Shown one piece after another: positions 43,633 through 52,362 of a stretch of 62,490 nt of DNA (position 1 is its first letter; every line of letters starts with the position of its first letter). The notes under the pieces were generated by a model. The model was given only the letters and a program-made list of their open reading frames with translations. It did no database searches and had not been told where the DNA came from. Location of the stretch: assembly GCF_001544315.1 (NCBI RefSeq), contig NZ_BCQG01000019.1:1-62490 (forward strand), read 5' to 3'. The translations under genes and the position numbers were made by a program. The stretch is from Geobacillus jurassicus NBRC 107829. GTDB taxonomy: Bacteria > Bacillota > Bacilli > Bacillales > Anoxybacillaceae.

Positions 43633-45564
43633 ATGATCGTGACCCGCGAACAGGTGAAATCCATGTGGGAAAAGTTCGTATTTCATAACGAGCTCGATCC
43701 CGATCTGCCCCCCATGATTCGAGATTCTTGGCTTCGGTCGAAAAAAGCGATGGTTGATCCGTTTCGACCGTACGGGTGGATTAAAGAAATCGACAATGAA
43801 AAGTACCGCTCCTTGATCGATTGGTCATTGCCGTTGATGGAAGGGTTGTATTCGATTGTCAAAGGATCTGGATTTTTGGTGATCCTGTGCAATGAAAACG
43901 GACAGTTGCTTTTGTCGATTGGCGATCGCGATCCCTTAGCAAGGGCGGAAGAAATCGGGTTTATCGCGGGGGCGGACTGGAGTGAACAAGTGATGGGGAC
44001 CAACGCCATCGGCACTTCGATCGCCATTGACCGTCCTGTTCAAGTGTTTGCCGAGGAACATTACACGAAAATATGCCAGTCGTGGACGTGTTCCGCTGCC
44101 CCCATCCATGATCCCGACGGTCGAATCATTGGTGTATTGAATATGTCAGGACCCTATGAAAAAGTGCACTCTCATACACTAGGAATGGTTGTATCGGCTG
44201 TAAAAGCGATTGAGTACCAACTAAAACTGCATGAAAATGCTGAAAAAAACGTGATGATGCAACGGTTTTTGGAAGCGACAACGAACAATATGAAAGAAGG
44301 CATTTTGATCATCGATCGCGATGGGAAGATCGTAAAGGCGAACAACCAGTTAAAAAAGTTGTTCCGTATACCGCAACTGCAACTAGAAGAGAAAAAGATC
44401 GACAATATTTTCAGCGATTCTTCTATCTGTTCAAACCATCCGCTTCATTTGCAAAATCAAGAACTGCATCTAAGCGTCAAGCCTTCCAATACAGTGCATC
44501 ATGTATTAGTGGACAAGATTCCCATTTACGAGAAAAAGGAACGAATCGGATCGATGATCATTGTAAAAGAAATTGAAAAGGTACGCCAGTTTGTCAACCA
44601 CCTATCGGGAAACCAAGCGAAAATCACGTTTGCCGATATGATCGGGCAACACCCGTGTTTCATTGAGAAAATGAACGAAGCGAGGCTCGCCGCAGCGACA
44701 GATTCCAACGTGTTAATATTAGGGGAAAGCGGAACAGGAAAAGAGATGGTGGCTCAGGCGATTCATAATGAGAGCAAGCGGAAAAACAAGCCGTTTATTG
44801 CCATTAACTGTGGGGGCATACCGCGTGATCTTCTTGGCAGTGAGTTGTTCGGATATGTGGACGGGGCATTCACAGGAGCGAAAAAAGGGGGAAGCGCCGG
44901 AAAGTTTGAACTCGCCAATGGGGGAACGCTTTTTTTGGATGAGATTGGCGAAATGTCCTTGGAAATGCAAGTGCTGCTTTTGCGCGTCATTCAGGAAAAG
45001 GAAGTGATGAGAATTGGCGGGCACAAAGTGATCCCTGTTGATGTAAGAATCATCGCAGCGACCAACAAAGACCTTCGCCAGGAAGTGCAAAAAGGCAGCT
45101 TTCGCGAGGACCTGTTTTTCCGATTGAACGTCATGCCGATTGTTCTCCCGCCGCTTCGGGAAAGAAAAGAAGATATTCCGCTTCTCGTCCGTCATTTTAT
45201 TGAAAAACTGGCTTACAAACGAAATAAACCGTTTCCTGAGATACGGTCTGATTTCTTAGAGGCGCTTATGCAATACGATTGGCCAGGAAATATTCGCGAG
45301 TTGCAAAATATGATCGAGCGGGTGCTGAATCAGTGCACCAAACCCATGTTGACAGCGGCGGATTTGCCGGAAGAAATCTTTCAGCCCCCTCGCTCGCTCC
45401 AAATCAAAGAGGATGTAGACATCTCCCGGAATGAGATAAAAAAGCAATCCATCATCGAGGCGTTAAAGCAGTGCAACGGCAACATTTCCAAAGCGGCTCG
45501 TTACTTAGGCATATCGAGAAGCACATTTTACCGGCAAATGGACAAATGGAATATTCGCTATTGA
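43633..45564 (+). CDS. acoR: Sigma-54 activator AcoR for acetoin genes
   Basis: A 643-residue enhancer-binding protein. A GAF domain (about 75-215), a PAS domain (about 230-335), an AAA+ domain with GESGTGKE near 365 and the sigma-54-contact loop GAFTGA near 413, and a Fis-type helix-turn-helix at the end ([20 protein letters not shown]) appear in order. The start has CGGAGGTG upstream; the open frame extends back through the malR terminator and is rejected there. It lies immediately upstream of the sigma-54-type acoA promoter, so AcoR is the expected activator, sensing acetoin. Confidence 0.93.
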   Translation: MIVTREQVKSMWEKFVFHNELDPDLPPMIRDSWLRSKKAMVDPFRPYGWIKEIDNEKYRSLIDWSLPLMEGLYSIVKGSGFLVILCNENGQLLLSIGDRDPLARAEEIGFIAGADWSEQVMGTNAIGTSIAIDRPVQVFAEEHYTKICQSWTCSAAPIHDPDGRIIGVLNMSGPYEKVHSHTLGMVVSAVKAIEYQLKLHENAEKNVMMQRFLEATTNNMKEGILIIDRDGKIVKANNQLKKLFRIPQLQLEEKKIDNIFSDSSICSNHPLHLQNQELHLSVKPSNTVHHVLVDKIPIYEKKERIGSMIIVKEIEKVRQFVNHLSGNQAKITFADMIGQHPCFIEKMNEARLAAATDSNVLILGESGTGKEMVAQAIHNESKRKNKPFIAINCGGIPRDLLGSELFGYVDGAFTGAKKGGSAGKFELANGGTLFLDEIGEMSLEMQVLLLRVIQEKEVMRIGGHKVIPVDVRIIAATNKDLRQEVQKGSFREDLFFRLNVMPIVLPPLRERKEDIPLLVRHFIEKLAYKRNKPFPEIRSDFLEALMQYDWPGNIRELQNMIERVLNQCTKPMLTAADLPEEIFQPPRSLQIKEDVDISRNEIKKQSIIEALKQCNGNISKAARYLGISRSTFYRQMDKWNIRY

Positions 45565-45588
45565 CTGTCCCATTTTGTATCAAAGTGT

Positions 45589-45640
45589 AGCGACAAAGTG
45601 AAACAAAATGAAACACTTTGTCGCTGTTTTTGTTTAGGGT
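45589..45640 (+). terminator. acoR terminator (and possible AcoR binding region)
   Basis: AGCGACAAAGTG / CACTTTGTCGCT (12-bp arms, 45589-45625) followed by GTTTTTGTTT. The loop contains the direct repeat TGAAACA-AAA-TGAAACA. As it lies 80-120 bases upstream of the sigma-54 promoter, it may double as the activator's enhancer site. Confidence 0.7.
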
Positions 45641-45702
45641 GGATCAAAACAAAAGATGGCTTTGGACAAATAACTTGGGGGGTGTAGAAAAGGAAACAAG
45701 CG

Positions 45703-45720
45703 TTGGAACGATTTTTGCGA
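45703..45720 (+). promoter_or_regulatory. Sigma-54 promoter of acoABC
   Basis: TTGGAACGATTTTTGCGA carries GG (45705-45706) and GC (45717-45718) exactly 10 bases apart, the -24/-12 signature, between acoR and acoA. It matches the TGGcacG-n4-TTGCa consensus well. Confidence 0.85.
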
Positions 45721-45768
45721 TATATAAAATATGAAAGCGATACCAATCAAGTAAAGGGGGAGAGGAAG

Positions 45769-46755
45769 TTGGCCATTCCTAAGGACCATCTTCTTTGGAT
45801 GTACGAAACGATGTACAAAATTCGCTGCTACGAAGACAAAATGGCGGAGGCGTATGCCGAAGGGAAATCTCCTGTGTTTAATATCGGCGCAGGGCCGGTG
45901 CCAGGGGAAATGCATTTGGCCACTGGGCAGGAGCCAGCTGCGGCTGGGATGTGTGTTCATTTGAAAAAGGAAGATACGGTGACTGCCCCTCACCGTCCGC
46001 ATCACCATGCGATTGCCAAAGGGGTTGATTTGAACCGGATGACCGCAGAGATTTTCGGAAAAGCCACTGGACTGGGAAAAGGAAAGGGCGGCCATATGCA
46101 TTTGTTTGATCCTGACGTCAAATTTTCCTGCGGCGGGATCGTTGGGGCTGGGATTCCTCATGCCCTTGGCGCGGCGCTGGCGGCCAAGAAAAAGGGGAAG
46201 GACTGGGTGGCGGTTGCGTTTATCGGCGAAGGAGCCGCCAATCAAGGGGCGTTTCATGAATCGTTAAATATGGCGGCATTATGGAAACTGCCATTAATTG
46301 TTGTTATTGAAAACAATCAATATGGAATTTCCGTGCCGAAAGCAGCGTCCACAGCCGTTTCTTCCAATGATGTACGGGCAGCCGCCTATGGCATTAAAGG
46401 ATACTATGTCAAAGACAACGACCCAATTGATATGTACAACGTATCGAAAGAAGCGGTTGAACGTGCACGAACTGGACAAGGGCCGTCGATTATTGAGATT
46501 GAAACATACCGTTATTTAGGACATTTCCAAGGCGATCCGGAAGTATACCGGGATAAAAATGAAGTGACGTTGCTTCGCCAAAAAGACCCCATTATTCGCC
46601 TTCGCAACTATTTGTTGAATGAATGGGGGGTAACAGAGGAGACAATTGCACAGTTGGAAAACAAAGCGACAGCTGAGGTCGATCAGGCGTACGCGTTTGC
46701 GAGAGAAAGCGATTATCCGAAGCCGGAAGAGGCATTGGAAGATGTGTTTGTCTAA
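45769..46755 (+). CDS. acoA: Acetoin dehydrogenase E1 alpha subunit
   Basis: A 328-residue thiamine-diphosphate-dependent E1 alpha subunit (opens AIPKDHLLWMYETMYKIRCYED). The TPP-binding segment is GEGAANQGAFHESLNMAALWKLP...ENNQYG near residues 155-185, and the PHRPHHHAIAKG region follows family pattern. The start is TTG 45769, served by AGGGGGAGAGG; the frame runs open to 45703 through the sigma-54 promoter. The complex oxidatively cleaves acetoin to acetaldehyde and acetyl-CoA. Confidence 0.93.
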   Translation: MAIPKDHLLWMYETMYKIRCYEDKMAEAYAEGKSPVFNIGAGPVPGEMHLATGQEPAAAGMCVHLKKEDTVTAPHRPHHHAIAKGVDLNRMTAEIFGKATGLGKGKGGHMHLFDPDVKFSCGGIVGAGIPHALGAALAAKKKGKDWVAVAFIGEGAANQGAFHESLNMAALWKLPLIVVIENNQYGISVPKAASTAVSSNDVRAAAYGIKGYYVKDNDPIDMYNVSKEAVERARTGQGPSIIEIETYRYLGHFQGDPEVYRDKNEVTLLRQKDPIIRLRNYLLNEWGVTEETIAQLENKATAEVDQAYAFARESDYPKPEEALEDVFV

Positions 46756-46782
46756 TTTCATAGGAGAAAGGAGTTTTGCGAT

Positions 46783-47802
46783 ATGCAACAAACAAAACAG
46801 CGGCTGTTAACGGGAAATAAGGCGCTGGCTGAAGCGATTCGCCTTGAGATGGAGAGAGATCCGAACGTCTTTGTGATGGGAGAAGATGTCGGAGTATACG
46901 GCGGGATTTTTGGAGCGACAGAGGGATTGTTCCAAAAGTTCGGACCGGAACGGGTGATCGACACCCCGATTTCTGAAACCGCGTTCATCGGTGCTGCCAT
47001 CGGCGCCGCTGCGGAAGGAATGCGGCCGATCGTGGAGCTGATGTTTGTCGACTTTTTTGGGGTTTGTATGGACCAAATTTACAACCATATGGCGAAAATT
47101 CCGTACATGTCCGGCGGCAGGGTGAAACTGCCAATGGTATTGATGACGGCGGTGGGAGGCGGTTACAGCGATGCCGCCCAGCACTCGCAAACGTTGTACG
47201 CCACCTTTGCCCATCTTCCCGGGATGAAAGTCGTCGCTCCGTCGACGCCATATGATTTAAAAGGAATGATGATTTCCGCTATTCGCGACGATAATCCGGT
47301 TGTCTTTATGTTCCATAAAACATTGCAAGGGCTCGGCTGGATGGATCAGCTTGACGCTTCGATCGGGCATGTACCGGAAGAGGCGTATACTGTGCCGCTC
47401 GGAAAAGCCAACATCGTGCGCGAGGGAACGGATATCACCATTGTCGGCATTCAAATGACGGTGCATCAGGCGCTCGAAGCGGCCAAAAGACTTGATCAAC
47501 AAGGCATTCAAGCGGAAGTGATCGATTTGCGCTCTCTTGTCCCGTTGGACAAAGAGACGATTATTCAATCGGTCAAAAAGACACACCGTTTGCTTGTCGT
47601 TGATGAAGACTATCTGTCGTACGGGATGACGGCGGAAATCGCGGCGATTGCGGCTGAACATTGTTTGTACGATTTGGAGGCGCCGGTGAAACGGATTGCT
47701 GTTCCGGATGTGCCGATTCCTTACAGCCGTCCGCTTGAACAATTTGTATTGCCGAATGCCGATAAAATTTTCCAAGAGGCGATCCAACTCGTCAATGAAT
47801 AA
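46783..47802 (+). CDS. acoB: Acetoin dehydrogenase E1 beta subunit
   Basis: A 339-residue E1 beta subunit (VMGEDVGVYGGIFGATEGL near residues 31-49; TPISETAFIGAAIGAAAEGMRPIVE near 60-85). It pairs with AcoA to form the decarboxylating heterotetramer. AGGAGAAAGGAG precedes the start; 27 bases separate it from acoA. Confidence 0.94.
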   Translation: MQQTKQRLLTGNKALAEAIRLEMERDPNVFVMGEDVGVYGGIFGATEGLFQKFGPERVIDTPISETAFIGAAIGAAAEGMRPIVELMFVDFFGVCMDQIYNHMAKIPYMSGGRVKLPMVLMTAVGGGYSDAAQHSQTLYATFAHLPGMKVVAPSTPYDLKGMMISAIRDDNPVVFMFHKTLQGLGWMDQLDASIGHVPEEAYTVPLGKANIVREGTDITIVGIQMTVHQALEAAKRLDQQGIQAEVIDLRSLVPLDKETIIQSVKKTHRLLVVDEDYLSYGMTAEIAAIAAEHCLYDLEAPVKRIAVPDVPIPYSRPLEQFVLPNADKIFQEAIQLVNE

Positions 47803-47831
47803 GGAAAAGTTCGTTCCAAGGGAGGCAGCTT

Positions 47832-49142
47832 ATGGTTGTCGAAGTGACATTGCCCAAACTATCTGATTCCCATGATGAGAGTTTCATTACGTTTTGGCAC
47901 GTTTCCGAAGGAGATGCGGTGGAAAAAGGAGCCACGCTAGTGGAAGTGCAAACCGAAAAGGCCGTTTCAGAAATTCACGCTCCCGAGTCGGGAACAGTAA
48001 AAGAGATCAAAAAGAAACGAGGGGATACGGCCAAGGTCGGTGAAGTGCTGGCCGTCATTGCCGTCGAAACGTTTGTTCCGGACGGCGGAGATCCGCAGCC
48101 AGAGATCAAGATCACCCCACGCGTAAAAAAACTGGCCAAGGAGCTTGGTGTCGATTGGCGTACAGTCACACCAACGGGGGCGAACGGCAAAATCACGGAA
48201 GACGATATTCGCCGTGCGGCGAGCGCGGGAAAACAAGGGGGGCCGCAAAAACACATTGTGGCTGCCCCGTCAGTGCGAAAGTTTGCCCGCGAGCAGAACG
48301 TGTCTTTAGAGGAAATCACTCCAAGCGGAAAGAACGGAAGAATATTGAAAAGCGATATTGAAGCAGCGTTGTCGGTTCGGCAGCAAAAAGCAACAGATGA
48401 GGTTGCTGTCAGTGTGGAGATGTTAGAAAAGCAGGAGAACAAGGAAACAGCGCGCCGAGTGCCGCTGACAGGCATCCGTAAAGTCATCGCCCAAGCGATG
48501 GCGCGGTCAACGCGGACCATTCCGCAAGTCACCCATTTTGGCGAAGCAAATGCGACTCGCCTTGTTCAACATCGCCAACGGATCAAACCATTAGCCGAGC
48601 AGCAAGGGATTAAATTGACGTATTTGGCTTATACCGTCAAAGCGCTGGCGGCGGTGTTGAAAAAGTATCCGATGCTCAATGCCTCGCTTGATGAGGAACG
48701 AGAAGAAATCGTCATTCACGAATCCATTCACATTGGGATTGCGGTTGATACTGACCGGGGATTGCTCGTTCCGGTGATTCGTGATGCGGATCAAAAATCG
48801 TTGTTCCAAATTGCGAAAGAAATTGAAGCATTGACGGCGAAGGCGAGAGCCGGAACGATTCAAGCGGCGGAGATGAGTGGGGGGACATGCACAATTTCGA
48901 ATATCGGCTCGGCCAATGGTTCGTGGTTCACGCCGATTATTCATTATCCGCAGTCTTGCCTTTTAGGAATCGGGAAAGTTGAGAAAAAACCGGTGGTCGT
49001 CGATGATTCGATTGAGATTGCTTTTGTGATGCCGCTGTCCCTTACTTACGATCACCGTCTTATCGATGGCGTGATGGCTCAACACGCCTTAAATGAATGT
49101 CAAACGTACTTGTCTGAACCGGATTGGCTGCTCGCTATGTGA
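47832..49142 (+). CDS. acoC: Acetoin dehydrogenase E2 (dihydrolipoamide acetyltransferase)
   Basis: A 436-residue E2 core. A lipoyl domain (1-75) has the lipoylated lysine in VQTEKAVSEI near residue 42. Two peripheral-subunit-binding domains follow, near 95-135 (ITPRVKKLAKELGVDWRTV) and 148-182 (AAPSVRKFAREQNVSLEEI), where one is usual. The catalytic domain ends with SLTYDHRLIDGVMAQHAL carrying the active-site His and Asp. The expected E3 gene acoL does not follow; the next gene is an unrelated SDR on the other strand. Confidence 0.93.
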   Translation: MVVEVTLPKLSDSHDESFITFWHVSEGDAVEKGATLVEVQTEKAVSEIHAPESGTVKEIKKKRGDTAKVGEVLAVIAVETFVPDGGDPQPEIKITPRVKKLAKELGVDWRTVTPTGANGKITEDDIRRAASAGKQGGPQKHIVAAPSVRKFAREQNVSLEEITPSGKNGRILKSDIEAALSVRQQKATDEVAVSVEMLEKQENKETARRVPLTGIRKVIAQAMARSTRTIPQVTHFGEANATRLVQHRQRIKPLAEQQGIKLTYLAYTVKALAAVLKKYPMLNASLDEEREEIVIHESIHIGIAVDTDRGLLVPVIRDADQKSLFQIAKEIEALTAKARAGTIQAAEMSGGTCTISNIGSANGSWFTPIIHYPQSCLLGIGKVEKKPVVVDDSIEIAFVMPLSLTYDHRLIDGVMAQHALNECQTYLSEPDWLLAM

Positions 49143-49334
49143 CAAAAAACCGCCCGCCCCAGTAGTGGGACGGACTGAGAGAAGAGGGGCACCTTGCAAA
49201 GAAGTAGAGGAACATCGTAGCTTTATCATATCGATTTTTTAACAATCATTCTACATTTTTGTAAGAAAAGGTAACGCGATTTTGTCAAAAAGGCTTGGCA
49301 ACGGCGGCCGCATCGAAACGGGCAGCCGCTGTGG

Positions 49335-50201
49335 TCAAACGCTGATGAACTTGCCGCCATTTACATGAAGCATTTGCCCGGTCATGTAGGACGATTCGTC
49401 GCTCGCCAAAAAGACGTAGCACGGAGCGACTTCGCTCGGCTGGCCGGGCCGTTTCATCGGCGTGTTGGCGCCAAATGCGGCGACTTGCTCGCTTGGGAAC
49501 GTCGACGGGATGAGCGGCGTCCAAATCGGGCCTGGGGCGACGCCGTTGACGCGGATGCCTTGGCCGACGAGCGCTTTGGCGAGCGAGCGGGTGAACGCCA
49601 CGATCGCGCCTTTTGTCGCCGAGTAGTCGATCAACTGTTCATTTCCCTCATAAGCGGTGATTGAGGCGGTGTTAATGATGGAGCTTCCGTTTTTTAAGTG
49701 CGGGAGCGCCGCTTTCGTTAGGAAAAAGCAGCCGAACACGTTCGTGCGGAACGTTTTTTCCAGCTGCGCGGCGGTAATGTTGAGAAAATTCGGCTGTGGG
49801 TGCTGCTCGGCGGCGTTGTTGACGACGATGTCGAGCTTGCCAAACACTTCCATCGTCTGCTTCACCGCCTCTTTACAAAACGCTTCGTCCCCAATGTCTC
49901 CCGCAATGGTCAAACATCGTCTTCCTTCCTGCTCGACGAGCCGTTTCGTTTCCTCGGCATCTTCGTGTTCGTTGAGATAGACAATCGCGACATCGGCGCC
50001 TTCTTTGGCGAAATGGACCGCGACCGCCCGGCCGATGCCGCTGTCGCCGCCGCTGATGATGGCGGCTCTGTTTTCGAGCTTGCCGCTTCCTTTATAGGTG
50101 TCTTTGATGGTGACCGGCTGCGGGTTCATTTCCGTTTGCAGGCCCGGCTGGCGCGTCTGGTGCTGCGGCGGCAGCGTTGCTTGTTGTTTTGTAACCATCA
50201 T
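49335..50201 (-). CDS. Short-chain dehydrogenase/reductase (YhdF/YhxC-like)
   Basis: A 288-residue classical SDR with an N-terminal extension. The NAD(P)-binding motif is SGGDSGIGRAVAVHFAKEG near residue 51, NNAAEQ near 131, and the catalytic YSATKGA near 199, preceded by INTASITAYEG. B. subtilis general-stress SDRs YhdF and YhxC have the same length and glutamine-rich opening. The start at 50201 (or 50198) follows CAAGGAGG; the longer frame to 50282 runs through an AATGAC hexamer repeat. Confidence 0.9.
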   Translation of the reverse strand: MMVTKQQATLPPQHQTRQPGLQTEMNPQPVTIKDTYKGSGKLENRAAIISGGDSGIGRAVAVHFAKEGADVAIVYLNEHEDAEETKRLVEQEGRRCLTIAGDIGDEAFCKEAVKQTMEVFGKLDIVVNNAAEQHPQPNFLNITAAQLEKTFRTNVFGCFFLTKAALPHLKNGSSIINTASITAYEGNEQLIDYSATKGAIVAFTRSLAKALVGQGIRVNGVAPGPIWTPLIPSTFPSEQVAAFGANTPMKRPGQPSEVAPCYVFLASDESSYMTGQMLHVNGGKFISV

Positions 50202-50213
50202 GTCTCCTCCTTG

Positions 50214-50236
50214 GCTGTCATTGTCATTGTCATTGT
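50214..50236. repeat. Hexanucleotide tandem repeat upstream of the SDR gene
   Basis: Almost four copies of TGTCAT (AATGAC on the coding strand), directly upstream of the SDR ribosome site. If translation began further upstream these would encode an Asn-Asp repeat. Confidence 0.7.
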
Positions 50237-50419
50237 TAGTATGGGACGAGGGAGGGGAATTATGTGTCGGATCGGGATTCATGATAAAAATGAGTGATGA
50301 GGATCAGGAATCATAATCCAAATAGGGAACACAAAAAATATTTATTCTACCCAAAAAGAAAAAGGTAGGGTATTCTCTGATTGAACGAAAAACATTCCAG
50401 AGAAAGGAGAACCCTACCT

Positions 50420-51586
50420 ATGTCTAAAAGTATATCGAATATGGACTGGGCAAATCAACTGGAAAATGCCATTCGTCAGTTTGTGAAAGAAAAATTAGAG
50501 CTGATTATGCGGGAAGAAATCAAAAATTTCCTCGAAATCGAACAGGCAGACACATCCAATATGAGAAACGGCTGCTATCAACGAAATCTAGATACGCAAT
50601 ATGGCCGGATTGAGGGGCTTTTGGTCCCAAAGAGACCGAAACGGGGAATTTCAAACGCAGTTGTTTGCTCCTTATCAACGCCACACGGGATGGCTGGAGG
50701 AAGCTATCATTCGGATGTATCAAAGCGGCATGAGCACCCGGGAAATTGGCAAGTTTATCGAACGAATTCTAGGAAAAGCCTATTCTCCTGCGACGATCAG
50801 CCGTATTACCGACGTCGTAAAGGAAGATATCGAAAAATGGCGCAGCCGTCCACTACACAAGCGTTATTCGGTCTTATATTTAGACGGTTTGTACGTGAAA
50901 CTTCGCCGCGATACGGCAGAGAAAGAAGCCATTTATGGGTGTTAGGGGTGAACGAAGAAGGGTATCGCGAAATTCTTGATTTCTTTGTAGGAGGGCAAGA
51001 AAGCGCCTATGGATGGCGGGAAATCCTTCAGAACCTTTACCAAAGAGGCGTCAAGGAAGTGCTTCTGGGCGTATTTGATGGTCTTCCGGGGCTGGAGGAA
51101 GCCTTTCGGGCGGTTTATCCGAAAGCGGACGTACAGCGTTGCATCGTTCACAAAGTCCGCAGCACCCTAAATCGTGTTCGGAAAAAAGACCAATTCGAAA
51201 TGGCGGAAGATTTGAAACTCATTTATCGATCTCCGAATAAAAAAACGGCATTGGAGATGTTTCAACAATTTGAATCGAAATGGTCAAGCAAGCATCCGAG
51301 AGAAGTCCAATCTTGGGCCAATGAGTTGGATGTTCTCCTCACATTTATGGACGATCCGAACAGTATTCGAAGTGTGATTTACACGACGAATGCGATTGAA
51401 CGAACAATCAAGGAGATTCGGAAACGTCTAAAGCCGATGAACAGTTTGAATAGTTTAGAAGCCGCGGAAAAAATCGTGTATTTGACCATTCAAGATTTTA
51501 ATGAGAAATGGGCAGAGCGAAAGTTGTGAGGATTTGCCGAAGCGCAGGAAGCCCTCCAGCGAATGTTTGAAGAACGTTACAATTAA
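50420..51586 (+). pseudogene. IS256-family transposase, frameshifted and with an internal stop
   Basis: The mutator/IS256-type transposase is spread over two frames. The opening (MSKSISNMDWANQLENAIRQFVKE, from 50420) shifts near 50640 into a frame holding TGWLEEAIIRMYQSGMSTREIGKFIERILG and YLDGLYVKLRRDT (the first DDE aspartate), then returns near 50935 to LGVNEEGYREILDFFVGGQES and GVFDGLPGLEEAF. TTNAIERTIKEIRKRLKPMNS marks the C-terminal third. TGA at 51527 interrupts RKL*GFAEAQEALQRMFEERYN. Two frameshifts and one nonsense codon make it inactive. Terminal inverted repeats could not be defined. Confidence 0.88.
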
Positions 51587-51626
51587 CCAAATACTGTAAA
51601 TAACAAAGTAAGGGGATTCTCCCTTT

Positions 51627-51662
51627 CCGCACAGGAGACAGAATATTCTGTCTCCTGTGCGG
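51627..51662. repeat. 36-base perfect palindrome
   Basis: CCGCACAGGAGACAGAAT and its exact complement with no loop, 40 bases beyond the transposase end. Not an obvious terminator, as no T run follows. It may belong to the IS256 end or be a joined inverted repeat. Confidence 0.8.
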
Positions 51663-51667
51663 AGGAA

Positions 51668-52017
51668 ACCGACTCTTATCTATTCCAAATCCATTCAGAG
51701 ATACCCTATCTATCTTTCATTACACAAAATTCTTGACGGTACCTTATTTGATTCAAACTTTTATACTTGGTATATTTTTTGTACTTGCTTATCTTAGAAC
51801 AAGTAACCTATATGTGTCTATTTTTATTCATGGTTTGATTGATTATCATGACCCACTCTTTTATCCAAAAGAAATAATTCCGTATACTGAAAATATTGCC
51901 AATTTGGTACAATTTTATGCTTTAATAGCATTAATGTTTTGGTCGTGGATTACAAAAAATGGTTCCGAAAATAATAAGGAAATATTGCTTAAATCTCACA
52001 TTTCGCATCCTGAATAA
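51668..52017 (+). pseudogene. Truncated CPBP-family intramembrane protease
   Basis: The C-terminal part of a CPBP (Abi/CAAX-protease-like) membrane protein. SIFHYTKFLTV corresponds to the FxxxH motif and LYVSIFIHGLIDYHD to the final histidine motif, with intervening hydrophobic helix. The first half, including the EExxxR motif, is missing; the frame runs open leftward only to the palindrome at 51662. An in-frame TTG at 51733 could start a 94-residue remnant. It is strikingly AT-rich relative to its surroundings, so it was probably acquired laterally and cut by the IS256 insertion. Confidence 0.6.
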
Positions 52018-52326
52018 AAATTCAAAACAAGCCCGATTTTATCGAATAAAAATTAGTTATTTTACAATTTTTTGTATAAAAAATTATTTTTATGCGAATT
52101 TTCGGGTTGTTTTTTGTATATTATGCAAAGGTCGCGAAATATGAGTTCAAATAGGAACTTTCATAAATGGCACGGATTTGAACGCTCATCATGTGGCAAC
52201 TCCCTTGCTTTCCGTGTATTTCAAGGATTCATTCGACAGGAACATGAAAAAATCCTCCCGATTTTTGTCGAGAGGGTGCGAAATGTGAGGTATATCGTTC
52301 GGGTGGAGCATTCAACGAAAAACGAC
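52018..52326 (+). other. AT-rich gene-free stretch
   Basis: About 310 bases without a convincing gene, markedly AT-rich at its left side. Two copies of a related 16-mer are seen: GGTCGCGAAATATGAG (52130-52145) and GGGTGCGAAATGTGAG (52274-52289), 144 bases apart. Their meaning is unknown. Confidence 0.4.
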
Positions 52327-52357
52327 AAACGAGCCGGCCTATTCGGCCAGCTCGTTT
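52327..52357 (-). terminator. Terminator of yitJ-metH
   Basis: AAACGAGC-CGGCC / GGCC-AGCTCGTTT with a five-base loop, followed on the minus strand by GTCGTTTTTCG, right after the metH stop. Confidence 0.65.
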
Positions 52358-52362
52358 CCTGC

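Noticed and set aside
45703-45768. Upstream start of AcoA
   Set aside because: It would place the start codon within the sigma-54 promoter; TTG 45769 with AGGGGGAGAGG is better.
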